Made by a program: the position numbers and the translations under genes
Notes under the pieces: model-generated
Seen by the model: the letters and a program-made list of their open reading frames with translations, nothing else
Databases searched by the model: none
Told to the model about the DNA's origin: nothing
Assembly: GCA_016935955.1 (NCBI GenBank)
Contig: JAFGPY010000381.1
Coordinates: forward strand, 1-44,928
Reading direction: 5' to 3'
Source: Planctomycetota bacterium
Lineage (GTDB): Bacteria; Planctomycetota; Phycisphaerae; FEN-1346; JAACEH01
DNA: 44,928 bases
In this document: piece after piece, positions 26,172 through 34,631 of the stretch
Position numbering within the stretch: position 1 is the first letter of the stretch
Layout of the letters: each line of letters starts with the position of its first letter

Positions 26172-26200
26172 CTTATACCGCAAGCTGCGGCCGTAGACAA
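26172..26200 (-). promoter_or_regulatory. Promoter placed for a leaderless transcript
   Basis: On the minus strand TTGTCT (26195-26200) and TATAAG (26172-26177) are 17 bp apart. Six bases separate the -10 element from the ATG at 26165, so the transcript start should coincide with the start codon. Confidence 0.5.
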
Positions 26201-26237
26201 CCTCTTCGTGCCGAAGGCGGGCGCCCGGAGGCCTGGA

Positions 26238-27500
26238 TCACCGCGACAGGCAGGCCACGGGGAGATCGAAGGTGTCACGTTTTCGATTGTGAGTTTCCAT
26301 CAGATCGACGGCTCGGCTCGTCACGAGCGAGGTAAACCCGAACCGCCGCCGGATGGCGTCCATCGAGGCATAAAGCCGGTCGCGGCGACAGTAAGCGTCC
26401 TCGTCGAACAGCCGCATCTGCCGCCCGTCGGCCGTCAGTCCCGACAGGGCCACACCCACTAGTCGCACGGCCACGCGCCGCGTATAGGTCCGCGGCAGCA
26501 GGCCCATGAGTACGTGGTACAACTCGTCGTCGTGGTCGGTCGCATCGAACAACGTGCGGCTGCGAGCGACGGTCTGAAAATCGGCGTAGCGTAGTTTCAG
26601 TGTGACCGTGCCCGCCAGCAGGCCGTTTTCCCGCAATTGCCGGCAGGCACGCTGAAGGAGGTAGCTGAGCATGGCTGCCAGTTTCCGGCGGTCGGACGTG
26701 TCGCGTTCGAAGGTAGTCTCGCGGCTGATTGACTTGGGCAGACCTTCCTCGGGATCGATCGCCGCCGAACCCCGGCCGCGCGCCGCCTCGTAGAGGAATT
26801 CGCCGCCTGTGCCGAAAAACTCCACGAGCAGTTCACGTGGGATGGCCGCCAGTTGCCCGACCGTCTGAAGGCTATAGCGTCGCAACCGCTCGACAGTCTT
26901 CGGCCCGATGCCGGGCAAGTGACCGACGGGCAGGCCGGCCAGGAAAGCCGCCTCGCGGCCGGGCCAGACGTACACCACGCCGCGAGGCTTGGCCACGTCG
27001 GAAGCCACCTTGGCGACCATGCGGCTGGAGGCCACCCCGATGGATACGTAAAGGCCGGTCGTCTGGAGGAAATCACGCTGCAACTGTCGGGCAGCCAGCA
27101 GCGGCCAGGCGGACGCCGCAACGGGGCAGGGGCCCCCGACCAGCAGGCGGCGGTATCGCCGCTCGCAACCCGACAGGTCGAGATAGGCCTCGTCGAGCGA
27201 GACCTTCTCCACCAGGGGCGTGTGCCGCAGGCAGACCTCGTGGAACTGACGCGACATCTCGGCGTAGGTGGCGAAGTCGCCGCGAAGAAAAATCCCGTCC
27301 GGGCAGATGCGGACCGCCTGGGCCACGGGCATGGCCGTCTTGACGCCGCGGGCGCGAGCTTCGTAGGACGACGAGGCAACGACGGAGCGATCCGTCACGT
27401 GACCGCCGACGATCACCGGGCGACCGCGAAGCTCGGGCCGCTTGACCTGTTCGGCCTGGGCAAAGAACGCGTCGATATCCGCAAGAAGAATGACCGCCAT
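26238..27500 (-). CDS. dinB: DNA polymerase IV (Y-family, DinB)
   Basis: 420 residues. Error-prone translesion polymerase of the Y family. The catalytic acids fall at the same numbers as in E. coli Pol IV: Asp8 in LLADIDAFF, and Asp103-Glu104 in SLDEAYLD. The helix-hairpin-helix part (PGIGPKTVERLRRYSLQTVGQL) and the little-finger domain follow. The motif QMRLF (361-365) has the form of a beta-clamp-binding peptide; unusually, about 55 residues follow it, ending in THNRKRDTFDLP. It lies downstream of lexA on the same strand, separated by a terminator, so SOS control of dinB needs its own promoter or read-through. Confidence 0.93.
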   Translation of the reverse strand: MAVILLADIDAFFAQAEQVKRPELRGRPVIVGGHVTDRSVVASSSYEARARGVKTAMPVAQAVRICPDGIFLRGDFATYAEMSRQFHEVCLRHTPLVEKVSLDEAYLDLSGCERRYRRLLVGGPCPVAASAWPLLAARQLQRDFLQTTGLYVSIGVASSRMVAKVASDVAKPRGVVYVWPGREAAFLAGLPVGHLPGIGPKTVERLRRYSLQTVGQLAAIPRELLVEFFGTGGEFLYEAARGRGSAAIDPEEGLPKSISRETTFERDTSDRRKLAAMLSYLLQRACRQLRENGLLAGTVTLKLRYADFQTVARSRTLFDATDHDDELYHVLMGLLPRTYTRRVAVRLVGVALSGLTADGRQMRLFDEDAYCRRDRLYASMDAIRRRFGFTSLVTSRAVDLMETHNRKRDTFDLPVACLSR

Positions 27501-27541
27501 GACGGCACCAGCCTCGACGGGGCAAGGGGTTCGATTGCATG

Positions 27542-27569
27542 AAAAAGGGCGAACCGTATCCGTTCGCCC
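27542..27569 (-). terminator. Rho-independent terminator of lexA
   Basis: Read on the minus strand: stem GGGCGAAC (27569-27562) / GTTCGCCC (27554-27547) followed by five T residues (27546-27542). It stands between the lexA stop and the dinB start. Confidence 0.85.
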
Positions 27570-27626
27570 GTGCTCGGTGATTTCAATTGTCCGGTGGTAG
27601 CTTCCGGCCGGCTACGCCGCGTCGCC

Positions 27627-28232
27627 CTAGTATCGCCGCAAGACGCCGACCACGACGCCCTGAATCTGCAGGTCGTCGGCATTCACGTAGATGGGTTCCA
27701 TGGTCGAGTTGGCCGGCTGGAGGCGGATGCGTCCCTTCTCACGGTAGAACCGCTTGAGCGTGGCCTCGCCGTCGGGCAACAGGGCCACGACGGTCTCACC
27801 GTCGCGTGCCGTGTCGCGTCGCTCGATGATCACGTAGTCGCCGTCGTTGACGCCGTCCTCGATCATCGAGTTGCCGCGAACCTGGAGGACGAAGGGCTCG
27901 CCCTTGGTCTGGAACAGTTGCGTGATGTCGATGGTGTCGGGCGTCTCCAGGGCCTCGATGGGCGCTCCGGCGGCGATCGTTCCGACCAACGGGAGCACCG
28001 TTGCATCATCAGGACCGCGGACCAGTTCCGGAGCCAATTCGACAGAGCGGGCCTTGTGATAAGAGCGAACAACCGCTCCCTTTCGTTCGAGGGCCTTCAG
28101 GTGCTCGAAGATCGTGACCTTCGAGACTCCCATCTCCGCGGCCATCTCGTCGAGCGTCGGCGAGTACCCGTGCTCGCGGCTGAAAGAACGAATGAAGTCC
28201 ACGATTTCGAGTTGTCGCGGGGTCAGCTTCAT
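27627..28232 (-). CDS. lexA: SOS repressor LexA
   Basis: 201 residues. The winged-helix DNA-binding part (1-65: LTPRQLEIVDFIRSFSREHG, SPTLDEMAAEMGVSKVTIFEHLKAL) is joined to an S24 self-cleaving domain. The cleavage bond is Ala88-Gly89 in GTIAAGAP; the catalytic pair is Ser122 in GNSMIEDGV and Lys160 in EATLKRF. RecA filaments trigger self-cleavage and so derepress repair genes; dinB directly downstream fits this. GGAGG precedes the ATG. The start region holds a perfect inverted repeat (28254-28269) that may be its own operator. Confidence 0.96.
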   Translation of the reverse strand: MKLTPRQLEIVDFIRSFSREHGYSPTLDEMAAEMGVSKVTIFEHLKALERKGAVVRSYHKARSVELAPELVRGPDDATVLPLVGTIAAGAPIEALETPDTIDITQLFQTKGEPFVLQVRGNSMIEDGVNDGDYVIIERRDTARDGETVVALLPDGEATLKRFYREKGRIRLQPANSTMEPIYVNADDLQIQGVVVGVLRRY

Positions 28233-28253
28233 GGTTTGACCTCCATCCCAGTG

Positions 28254-28269
28254 GCGGTCCTACGACCGC
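28254..28269. promoter_or_regulatory. Candidate LexA operator
   Basis: Perfect inverted repeat GCGGTC-N4-GACCGC, 22 bp before the lexA start codon. Position and symmetry suit an autoregulatory site. It matches neither the E. coli (CTGT-N8-ACAG) nor the Bacillus (CGAAC-N4-GTTCG) box, and no second copy was found before dinB or uvrA. Confidence 0.35.
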
Positions 28270-28350
28270 ACGTCCCACAATCACCATACGTCAGACGGCC
28301 GCCCATTGCCGTCATTGTTGCCAGCGAACCACTGCGGGAAGAATCGCGTC

Positions 28351-29115
28351 TCAGGCCACCGATTCCCACAGGGGCATCTGTCCGTCGGCCGCATGCCGTT
28401 GCGGGCGGGCGGTTCGCCGCTTGCTCTTGGCCGCAGCTGTGCGTGCGGAACCGTCGCGGTGCTCGGCAACGGACGCCGGCTCCTCGACGCCGTAAAAGAG
28501 CGACAATTTAGGTACGGCCGCGACCGCAACGGATTCGGGTGCAACGGCGACGGGCGCAGTCGGTGCGGCAGTTGCGGCCGGTTTCACGGTAGCGTCAGGC
28601 TGGCGGAACGGCCGGGCGTGGACCTGCACGGCCGGGGCGACGTCACAACCCAGGGCCACCAGGGCTCCGCGAATAGCCGTTTCGAGCGTCGGCCAGAGGG
28701 CCAGGCGCCGCTGACGAATCGAAAGGATCCCGCGGCTGTCGTAGGCCGTCGAAGCGGTCAGCAGGCGGTTCGACACGTCGATGGCATGGTAGGCTTGGGC
28801 GACCTCGCGGCGAACGGCCAGAGGCATGGTCTCGCCCGAAGCGGTGAATCGCCGCCACACGTCGGCCGCCAGGGGCATGGCTTCGCCACTACGACGCAGA
28901 CGGTTATAGTTGGACTTCAGTTCGGTTCGCAGGCCGACCAAGTCGAGCGACGAAGGTCGCCGCAACGAACCGGCCGCTCCCTTCAGACGTCGCGAGGCCG
29001 AACCCAACAAGAGCAGGGCGACGCCAAGTGCGGCGGCAACCATCAGCACGGCAACCACCGACAGCGGGGCGACACCGACAAGAACCGACGCTCCGGCAAC
29101 CAATGCGCAACTCAT
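28351..29115 (-). CDS. Membrane protein of unknown function upstream of lexA
   Basis: 254 residues from the ATG at 29115, with AGGGGG ten bases upstream. Two N-terminal hydrophobic segments (SCALVAGASVLVGVAPLSVV and AVLMVAAALGVALLLLG) form a membrane hairpin. A charged helical domain (about 45-165: LRTELKSNYNRLRRSGEAMP, VAQAYHAIDVSNRLLTAS) follows, then a proline/alanine-rich linker and a basic tail. The last residues, GQMPLWESVA, include QMPLW, which resembles a clamp-binding pentapeptide; this may be chance. I do not recognise the family. It runs into lexA on the same strand with 118 bp between them. Confidence 0.65.
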   Translation of the reverse strand: MSCALVAGASVLVGVAPLSVVAVLMVAAALGVALLLLGSASRRLKGAAGSLRRPSSLDLVGLRTELKSNYNRLRRSGEAMPLAADVWRRFTASGETMPLAVRREVAQAYHAIDVSNRLLTASTAYDSRGILSIRQRRLALWPTLETAIRGALVALGCDVAPAVQVHARPFRQPDATVKPAATAAPTAPVAVAPESVAVAAVPKLSLFYGVEEPASVAEHRDGSARTAAAKSKRRTARPQRHAADGQMPLWESVA

Positions 29116-29828
29116 CCTCGTAACCCCCTGTTCTGCGGCCCGCTCTCCCGAGGGCGGCAAAACGTTCGCCCGGATCGACTCGGACGGACGTCCTTGGCGG
29201 TACGTCCACACGAACGAAACTGGGCATTAGAGAACGGCGGATTCCACCGTCGTCCACGGCCGACACGTCCCGAGACTACTGAGCGGACAGTGCAGCCTCC
29301 CAAACCAGTCCCAACCTCTTGCTCCTGCTATCTCCAGAGGCGGCCACGGACAAGGGCACACCTTGTCGTCTGCATGCGGCCGACCCGTTGTACATAAGCC
29401 GAGGAGAGGAACCACAGGGAAGGGCACGGGTATCTTTCCTGTCACGGTCTCCATCTCCTCGTGTCGCCGGTTTATCTTGTTGGGGCGTGCCTGTCGAACG
29501 CCTTGCCGGTTTTTGAATCTTGCAGCGGACACGGGCCCAAACAAACACCGAACATTCTATGAAACAGTACCCGAACAACAGGCAAACGTCAAGCTTTATA
29601 TTCGGTATTTTTTAGGGCCTTTCTTGAGAAAAACACCTAACATTGCGCTAGCGCCATATATGGCGCACTCGGCAGGCCCAAGCCACTACATGGTGTGTTT
29701 CGGCGGCTTGACGCTGTGGCGCTCAGCAAAAATAGTTAGCATTTTTTCGCCCGTCCGCAACCACATGTCGCCACGTAACCTGCGACCGGTAAATCTTCGC
29801 GGAAGGGAATTCGGGCTGTGACCGATGG
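29116..29828. other. Long intergenic region, AT-rich in its second half, with nested palindromes
   Basis: No open frame here has coding character I trust. The part from about 29560 to 29780 is clearly richer in A and T than its surroundings. It holds two overlapping perfect palindromes: GCGCTAGCGC (29645-29654) and GCGCCATATATGGCGC (29651-29666). On the minus strand TTGACG with TACTGT 17 bp further on (about 29592 to 29564) is a weak promoter candidate for the membrane-protein gene ending at 28351. Confidence 0.4.
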
Positions 29829-30863
29829 TCACGGAACGGTGGGGACGGTGCCGAGGGTCTTCAGGTCACGGTCGGTCACCAGCAGGATGAGGTTGTGCTT
29901 GCGGGCCTGCTCTGCGGCCCAGATCTGCAGTGTTGTGCTCGTGGAGTACTCGATCTCCAGCACGGGCTTTGCGGCTCGAGTGGCCCGGCTCAGCAGGTCG
30001 ACGCGGTATTGCACAGAGGCCGCATCCTGTTTGCGGCGGCCATCCGTGAACAGGTCCTCGGCCCCGATGCCGCTGACGGTCTTCAGATAGTCGGCGTCGG
30101 CCAGAAGCTGGTCGCCGTTCTGCGGAATGACCAGAAAGTCGGGTCCCGAGGCAGTGCGGCCCCGTTCGGCCAGACGTATGACCCAGCGGACCATGTCGCG
30201 ACGATAGGTGCTGCCGGTCTCGGGATTGACTCGGTCGTCGATGGTCTTGTCACCGTCGCGCTCGTAGGTCTCAAAGGCATCGACGATGTCCAGGTAGACG
30301 CCGTCGAATCCCCGGGCCACGATGCGGTCGAGGGTCTCAAGGATCAGGGCCTGCCAGGCCTTGTCCCAGTACCTGACGCGATAGTTGCCTTTCCACTCGG
30401 GGTTCTCCGGGCCGAGGAACTTCGGGGCGGCCGGGTCGGGCTTGCCGTCGCGGTCGGCGTCCCACGACGATTGCCAGTAGGAGCGATAGTCCTCGGCCTC
30501 GCCGATGCTGAGATAGGCGACGACCTTGCGGCCAAGTTTACCGGAGCGAATCGCGTCCACCTCGTCCCGTGTCCAGGCCCCGTCCTTGCCGCCAGAGTAG
30601 CTTGCGTCCAGCACGATCAGGTCGCGCCCGCATTCCTGCAGCTTCTTCACGGCCTCGGCCCGCGATTCGGCCAAGGCATCGGCCTGCAGGACGTAGGCGA
30701 ACGAAGCCGGGCGGAAGGGGGATGCCGCAGGTACTGAAGCGGCGGTGCCGGAAGGGGATGGGCGGCCGGATTCGTCCGCCATTGCCGCAGCGACGACGAT
30801 GGCGCCGGTCAGCATTGTGGCGACCGCAACAAAACGGCGGGTTGGCGGCTTCGCGGTGGTCAT
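29829..30863 (-). CDS. Secreted GH114-like (endo-polygalactosaminidase/MJ1477-type) TIM-barrel protein
   Basis: 344 residues with a signal peptide (RRFVAVATMLTGAIVVAAAMA). The order FAYVLQ, LIVLDASYSGG, VVAYLSIGEAEDYRSYW, GPENPEWKGNYRVRYWDKAWQALI, GFDGVYLDIVDAFE and FLVIPQNGDQLL is typical of the GH114/MJ1477-TM1410 family, which includes enzymes that cut alpha-1,4-linked galactosamine polymers. The acids in DASYSGG and YLDIVDAFE are candidate catalytic residues. It is probably periplasmic or extracellular. It follows the gene at 30928-32547 by 64 bp on the same strand, so the two are likely co-transcribed. Confidence 0.82.
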   Translation of the reverse strand: MTTAKPPTRRFVAVATMLTGAIVVAAAMADESGRPSPSGTAASVPAASPFRPASFAYVLQADALAESRAEAVKKLQECGRDLIVLDASYSGGKDGAWTRDEVDAIRSGKLGRKVVAYLSIGEAEDYRSYWQSSWDADRDGKPDPAAPKFLGPENPEWKGNYRVRYWDKAWQALILETLDRIVARGFDGVYLDIVDAFETYERDGDKTIDDRVNPETGSTYRRDMVRWVIRLAERGRTASGPDFLVIPQNGDQLLADADYLKTVSGIGAEDLFTDGRRKQDAASVQYRVDLLSRATRAAKPVLEIEYSTSTTLQIWAAEQARKHNLILLVTDRDLKTLGTVPTVP

Positions 30864-30927
30864 GGTGCCGACCCCTGTAACGTGGGCCGATAGTTCCGTG
30901 GCTCTGTCACACGCCCACGCTCGGCGC

Positions 30928-32547
30928 TCAGTCGCCGACCATCACCGGGAACTCGCGGTAGCCGTCGGCGACGGTCCAGCGGACACGGTAGGGGCCCTTG
31001 AGGGTCTGGCCCTCGACGCTCTGCGGGTCCCACTGGACGAAGAAGACGCCGGCGTGGCCGTCGGTGCCGCCCTCAATCTTGCCTTTGTAGATGGGGCTCA
31101 CGAGTTGCTTGCCGTCGGCGCTGTAGAGGGCGATCTCCACGTCCACCGGGATGCGGGCCTTGCAGAAGACGAGCGACGATGTGCCGCGCTTCATCGTGCA
31201 GGGCATGACCGTGGCCACGGTGAGGCTGCGGCACTGGGTGACGGGAACCTGCGGCACCGTCACGTCGTCCTTGGCGTACTTCCGGGCGAAACTCGGCGGC
31301 GATTTGCACGTCACGTTCTTGAAGTAGTCGCGAGCCACCTTGCCGCGAGTGTCGCGGGCATCGCCGGCCAGTTGCAGGGCGTACAGGTCACGGACCGTCT
31401 GGTCGAAATCCAGCAACCCGGTCCAGAGGCATCCCGCGCGGCCCTCCTTCGCATAGGGATTGGCGGCAATCGCGGCCTCCTGGGCCTTGCGTTGCTCCTC
31501 GGTCATCTCCGGCACGGGCAGGGCGGCATTCGAGTTGACGAACTTCGGTGCGGCCTTGTCCTTGTTCCACATGACTTCGAGGTTGGTGCTAATGATCCGC
31601 CGCATGTCGGTCTCGGTGAAGACGACGCCCGTGTGATAGGCCTCGACGATCTGGCCGATCTCGCCGGCCTGGTAGTTGCGATAGCCGTGGACGTTCATCC
31701 AGTGGCGAGATTCTTTCGCGGGCACGTCGATGTCCCAGGGGCCGAACGGTTCCCAGTAGTTCCAAACGTAGTAGTCGTCGACGTATTGGAACCGGCTACG
31801 CATGAAGGCGAAGATCTTCTCGGCCTTGTCGCGGTAGGACTTCTCGCCCGTGATGCGATAGAGCTTCAGGCAGACCAGGGCCATGTCGTTCTGTTTGTTG
31901 AAGGGCAGCGAGAGCCCGGAGTTCTTCACGTCGGGCAACTTCTGCCAGTCAGTCGGGTCGCCGGGTTTGCAGTAGTGATCCCACATGACATAACTCCCGT
32001 ACGGCCCGTCCTCACGCCACGTGCCGCGGGCGTCCCATTTGTCGATCACGTCGTTACGGGCAAGCTCGACGTAACGCGTGGCGGCTTCACCATACTTGGC
32101 CTTGAGCTTCGGGTCCTTGAGCACCACCTCCGCAAATTCGAGCATGTGGTCGACCAGCACGGCGTCGCCCACGTGAACGTCGCAAGCGTACTGTCCGTCG
32201 TAAATGTAGGCGCCGATCCAGCCTTTGCGGCCGTCGGGGCCGGTGCCCATCTTGCTGATGGCATAGTCGTAGAATTTGACGCCCCAGTCGAGCCAGGCGG
32301 TATCGTGCCAAGCCTCGTAGGCCTGCAGGAAGATGCCCATGTTGAAGTTGGCCCGCCAGCAGAACTGCTCGCCGGCGCCGTCCTTGCCGGGCGTGGCCGA
32401 ACGGACGGCCTGATTGTAGAAGGCCTCGGGTGACGGGCGCAACGCGTGCTGCTCCTCGCCCTGGGCGCCGGCCATCTCGGCGGCGCCAGCCACGCAGAGC
32501 GAAGCGACGGCAAAGACGAATATGGGCGAACGAATGCTGGAAATCAC
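30928..32547 (-). CDS. Secreted alpha/alpha-barrel protein, probable carbohydrate-active enzyme
   Basis: 539 residues from a GTG at 32547 with AGGAGG seven bases upstream. The signal peptide is ISSIRSPIFVFAVASLCVAGAAEMAGAQ. Repeated helical pairs with aromatic clusters (CWRANFNMGIFLQAYEAWHD, WLDWGVKFYDYAISKM, GWIGAYIYDGQY, DPKLKAKYGEAATRYVELA, GEKSYRDKAEKIFAFMRSRF) suggest an (alpha/alpha)6 toroid, as in six-hairpin glycosidases and some polysaccharide lyases. The last 100 residues look like a beta-sandwich with calcium-independent strands. I cannot name the family or substrate. Its downstream partner is GH114-like, which suggests joint glycan breakdown. Confidence 0.7.
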   Translation of the reverse strand: MISSIRSPIFVFAVASLCVAGAAEMAGAQGEEQHALRPSPEAFYNQAVRSATPGKDGAGEQFCWRANFNMGIFLQAYEAWHDTAWLDWGVKFYDYAISKMGTGPDGRKGWIGAYIYDGQYACDVHVGDAVLVDHMLEFAEVVLKDPKLKAKYGEAATRYVELARNDVIDKWDARGTWREDGPYGSYVMWDHYCKPGDPTDWQKLPDVKNSGLSLPFNKQNDMALVCLKLYRITGEKSYRDKAEKIFAFMRSRFQYVDDYYVWNYWEPFGPWDIDVPAKESRHWMNVHGYRNYQAGEIGQIVEAYHTGVVFTETDMRRIISTNLEVMWNKDKAAPKFVNSNAALPVPEMTEEQRKAQEAAIAANPYAKEGRAGCLWTGLLDFDQTVRDLYALQLAGDARDTRGKVARDYFKNVTCKSPPSFARKYAKDDVTVPQVPVTQCRSLTVATVMPCTMKRGTSSLVFCKARIPVDVEIALYSADGKQLVSPIYKGKIEGGTDGHAGVFFVQWDPQSVEGQTLKGPYRVRWTVADGYREFPVMVGD

Positions 32548-32693
32548 GGCATAGCCTCCTGTAACACAGACAGCGTCCTATGCTTAAACCCCGGTCTATG
32601 CGAGTGTTCCTGCTGTTTTGCGGTCGTTCGACTCCGGCGGAGAAACCTGTGCGTGGGGTGGCAGTATTCTCACGCAAGTACCCCTGTTATATC

Positions 32694-32723
32694 TTGACAA
32701 CATAATCTATTGTGGTGTAATAT
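32694..32723 (+). promoter_or_regulatory. Promoter of the cysteine-rich protein cluster
   Basis: Perfect TTGACA at 32694-32699 and TAATAT at 32718-32723 with an 18-bp spacer. The expected transcript start near 32730 lies after the ATG at 32725, which argues that the first gene starts further downstream. Confidence 0.55.
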
Positions 32724-32724
32724 T

Positions 32725-33924
32725 ATGAAGCGGGAAGCGGGTATTGTCGTACAGATCGTACAGGCTGTACATGCCGTGAAGCCCTCGGAACCGAGGTGTT
32801 ACCTCTTGATCAGACTTGACCGTAATCGTCGACACAAGGTTTGGCCCTATGTTGCAGTCACCACTCTTGGGCTTGTCATTACGGTGTTGGCAATTGGACA
32901 GACCGCCCAGCTGTGGTCGTCAACTACACCCGAACCCTCATGTGGATTGCTCTGTGAAAGGGCAGACCACGATTTCGGTGACATGTCCCTGGGGAAAGCC
33001 TCTATTCGCAAGCACATTTTTGTTCTGGCGAATACCGGTGACAGGCCGGTCCGTATTGTAAAGCAGACCAGCACATGTGGCTGTACAGTTGCATCGTTAC
33101 CAACTGATAGCGTGGCCCCTGGTACCGTGGTGGAGATCCCGGTGACGGTCGACTGGGGGAATCGGCCAGGACGACAGAGGGCCACGGTTGTTCTTCAGAC
33201 GGACGATCCGAAGGCTCCTCTGGTTTATCTGACCGTGAGTGGATTTATCAGGGCACCCGCTCTGATTACGCCACGATGGGTGAACTTCGGTTTGCTGAAG
33301 GCGGGGGAGCGGAAGAGCCGTACGGTGCAATTGCATCAGGGAACAGATCCGCGGCCGTTTCGCCTGCTGGGAATCGAGAATACGAGTGAGAACATCACGA
33401 TCTCGCGAGTGATCCACTCGGCAGACGATAGAGGAACTGATGAGGATGACCAAGGACCTGGCAGGTTCCTTGTCCAGGTTGAAGCTCCACGCGAGGCAGG
33501 ACACGAGGAAACATGGATTGTCTTTCGAACCGATATCGAAGACCGTCCGTCCGTGAGACTACTCGTTATGGCGAAGTATCGAGGGGCTATCGAGGCGATG
33601 CCATCCTCGATCCTTTTTGGGAGGGATGCCTCAGGCGAGATAGACGCACAGAGCGCAACCATTAGTGTACTGGCAAACCAACAAGATTTGCGGTTCGAAG
33701 CAGAGCTTCTCTGGCACAGTGATGGCACGTGTCCATTTGTCATTGAAAGCACGGTGCCAAAGGACGAAGGAGGCACACGCGGGTGGCGCGTCACTCTTGC
33801 ATTCAACAAGGAGAAGGCCTCGCGCTCTGTGAACAGGGCGATCCTGAGAGTGTTTTTCGGTGAGGACACGCTGGATATTCCCGTTGTCGGCCTCAATGAC
33901 GCTTGCCTCAAGAAAGGCCGATGA
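32725..33924 (+). CDS. Membrane-anchored DUF1573-type protein
   Basis: Up to 399 residues. One N-terminal membrane segment (VWPYVAVTTLGLVITVLAIGQ) is followed by a DUF1573/ASPM-Hydin-like immunoglobulin-type domain: DHDFGDMSLGKASIRKHIFVLANTGDRPV and the family mark TSTCGCT. Two weaker beta domains follow. It should face the periplasm. The ATG at 32725 lacks a ribosome site and sits within the promoter; a TTG at 32806 with GAGGTG at 32793-32798 gives a 372-residue form whose basic start (IRLDRNRRHK) suits a signal anchor, and I favour that start. Codons ending in A or T are more frequent than in neighbouring genes. It heads the cysteine-rich cluster. Confidence 0.78.
   Translation: MKREAGIVVQIVQAVHAVKPSEPRCYLLIRLDRNRRHKVWPYVAVTTLGLVITVLAIGQTAQLWSSTTPEPSCGLLCERADHDFGDMSLGKASIRKHIFVLANTGDRPVRIVKQTSTCGCTVASLPTDSVAPGTVVEIPVTVDWGNRPGRQRATVVLQTDDPKAPLVYLTVSGFIRAPALITPRWVNFGLLKAGERKSRTVQLHQGTDPRPFRLLGIENTSENITISRVIHSADDRGTDEDDQGPGRFLVQVEAPREAGHEETWIVFRTDIEDRPSVRLLVMAKYRGAIEAMPSSILFGRDASGEIDAQSATISVLANQQDLRFEAELLWHSDGTCPFVIESTVPKDEGGTRGWRVTLAFNKEKASRSVNRAILRVFFGEDTLDIPVVGLNDACLKKGR
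32749..32770. repeat. GTACAG direct and inverted repeat in the leader of the cluster
   Basis: GTACAG at 32749-32754 and 32758-32763, then CTGTAC at 32765-32770. The last two form the palindrome GTACAG-G-CTGTAC. It lies just after the predicted transcript start and before the favoured TTG start at 32806, a position suited to an operator. Confidence 0.45.
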
Positions 33925-33993
33925 TGGCAGCGCTGGAACCGTTGTCGAGGCGAACGTGTTGTCCATCGCATCCTGAAGAGAGGAGAATCCAAG

Positions 33994-34425
33994 ATGACAC
34001 TGAAGATGAGAACACTGAACTGCGTGTCGTTGACAGTGGTGCTGCTCTTGTTGGGCGTGGGGCTGAAGATGGCGTATGCCGTGACCATAGAGTCGTCATT
34101 TTGCGCCTCGACTACGTCCCAGTGCAATGAGGGGATGGCGACGCCTGCACCATTGTCAGGTTGTGCGATGAGACCGCTCTCATCCTGTGAAGGCACAACG
34201 TGCTACAACTGTGACGGGAGTTGGGAGCAGGGCAACAGGGCCTGCGTGACGTGGTATACACCCGCCACGTGCAACCCTACGGGCAACCCGATTGCTTGTG
34301 GTGATCTGTGGCGACGGTCGTGCCACATCCATGAGACTGCAGAGCTTAGTCTGTGTGTTTGTGGAACATCGGGAGGCACGAAGGAGGGGGGCTGCACTTT
34401 CAACGAGTGTACTATTCCTGAGTAG
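33994..34425 (+). CDS. Secreted 14-cysteine protein, first of three tandem paralogues
   Basis: 143 residues. The signal peptide (TLKMRTLNCVSLTVVLLLLGVGLKMAYA) is followed by a mature part of about 115 residues beginning VTIESSFC, with 14 cysteines. The centre reads CYNCDGSWEQ and the end GGTKEGGCTFNEC. All 14 cysteines match those of the two following paralogues, which suggests seven disulfides formed outside the cytoplasm. I do not recognise the family. It could be a secreted effector, a toxin-like peptide or a structural envelope protein; the sequence does not decide. GAGGAG eight bases before the ATG supports the start. Confidence 0.8.
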   Translation: MTLKMRTLNCVSLTVVLLLLGVGLKMAYAVTIESSFCASTTSQCNEGMATPAPLSGCAMRPLSSCEGTTCYNCDGSWEQGNRACVTWYTPATCNPTGNPIACGDLWRRSCHIHETAELSLCVCGTSGGTKEGGCTFNECTIPE

Positions 34426-34631
34426 TGAACAGACATATGCGGCTGCCAAGCACTGTTTCTGGGGACGAACAGTCCACTATGCCAATGCGCGGATCGTTAG
34501 GACGTTGTGGTTGTTGACCTGGACGCCGACGGTGTGAGTGTGGGGCTGGTGGCCCTGCGGTGTATGTGTTGTGATAACTACGCTAGACTCTTTTCTGAAT
34601 GGCTGATGGTAGGGGGCAAAGGAGCGTGCCA

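Noticed and set aside
27547..27569. Bacillus-type SOS box (CGAAC...GTTCG) between lexA and dinB
   Set aside because: The spacer is seven or more bases instead of four, and the hairpin with its T run is fully explained as the lexA terminator.
29363..29821. 152-codon frame in the AT-rich gap
   Set aside because: No ribosome site, no domain, Cys/Arg-scattered composition, and it spans the palindromes; not credible as a gene.
30745..32433. 562-codon plus-strand open frame
   Set aside because: It is antisense to the alpha/alpha-barrel gene, which has a signal peptide and a ribosome site; composition of the frame is that of a GC shadow.
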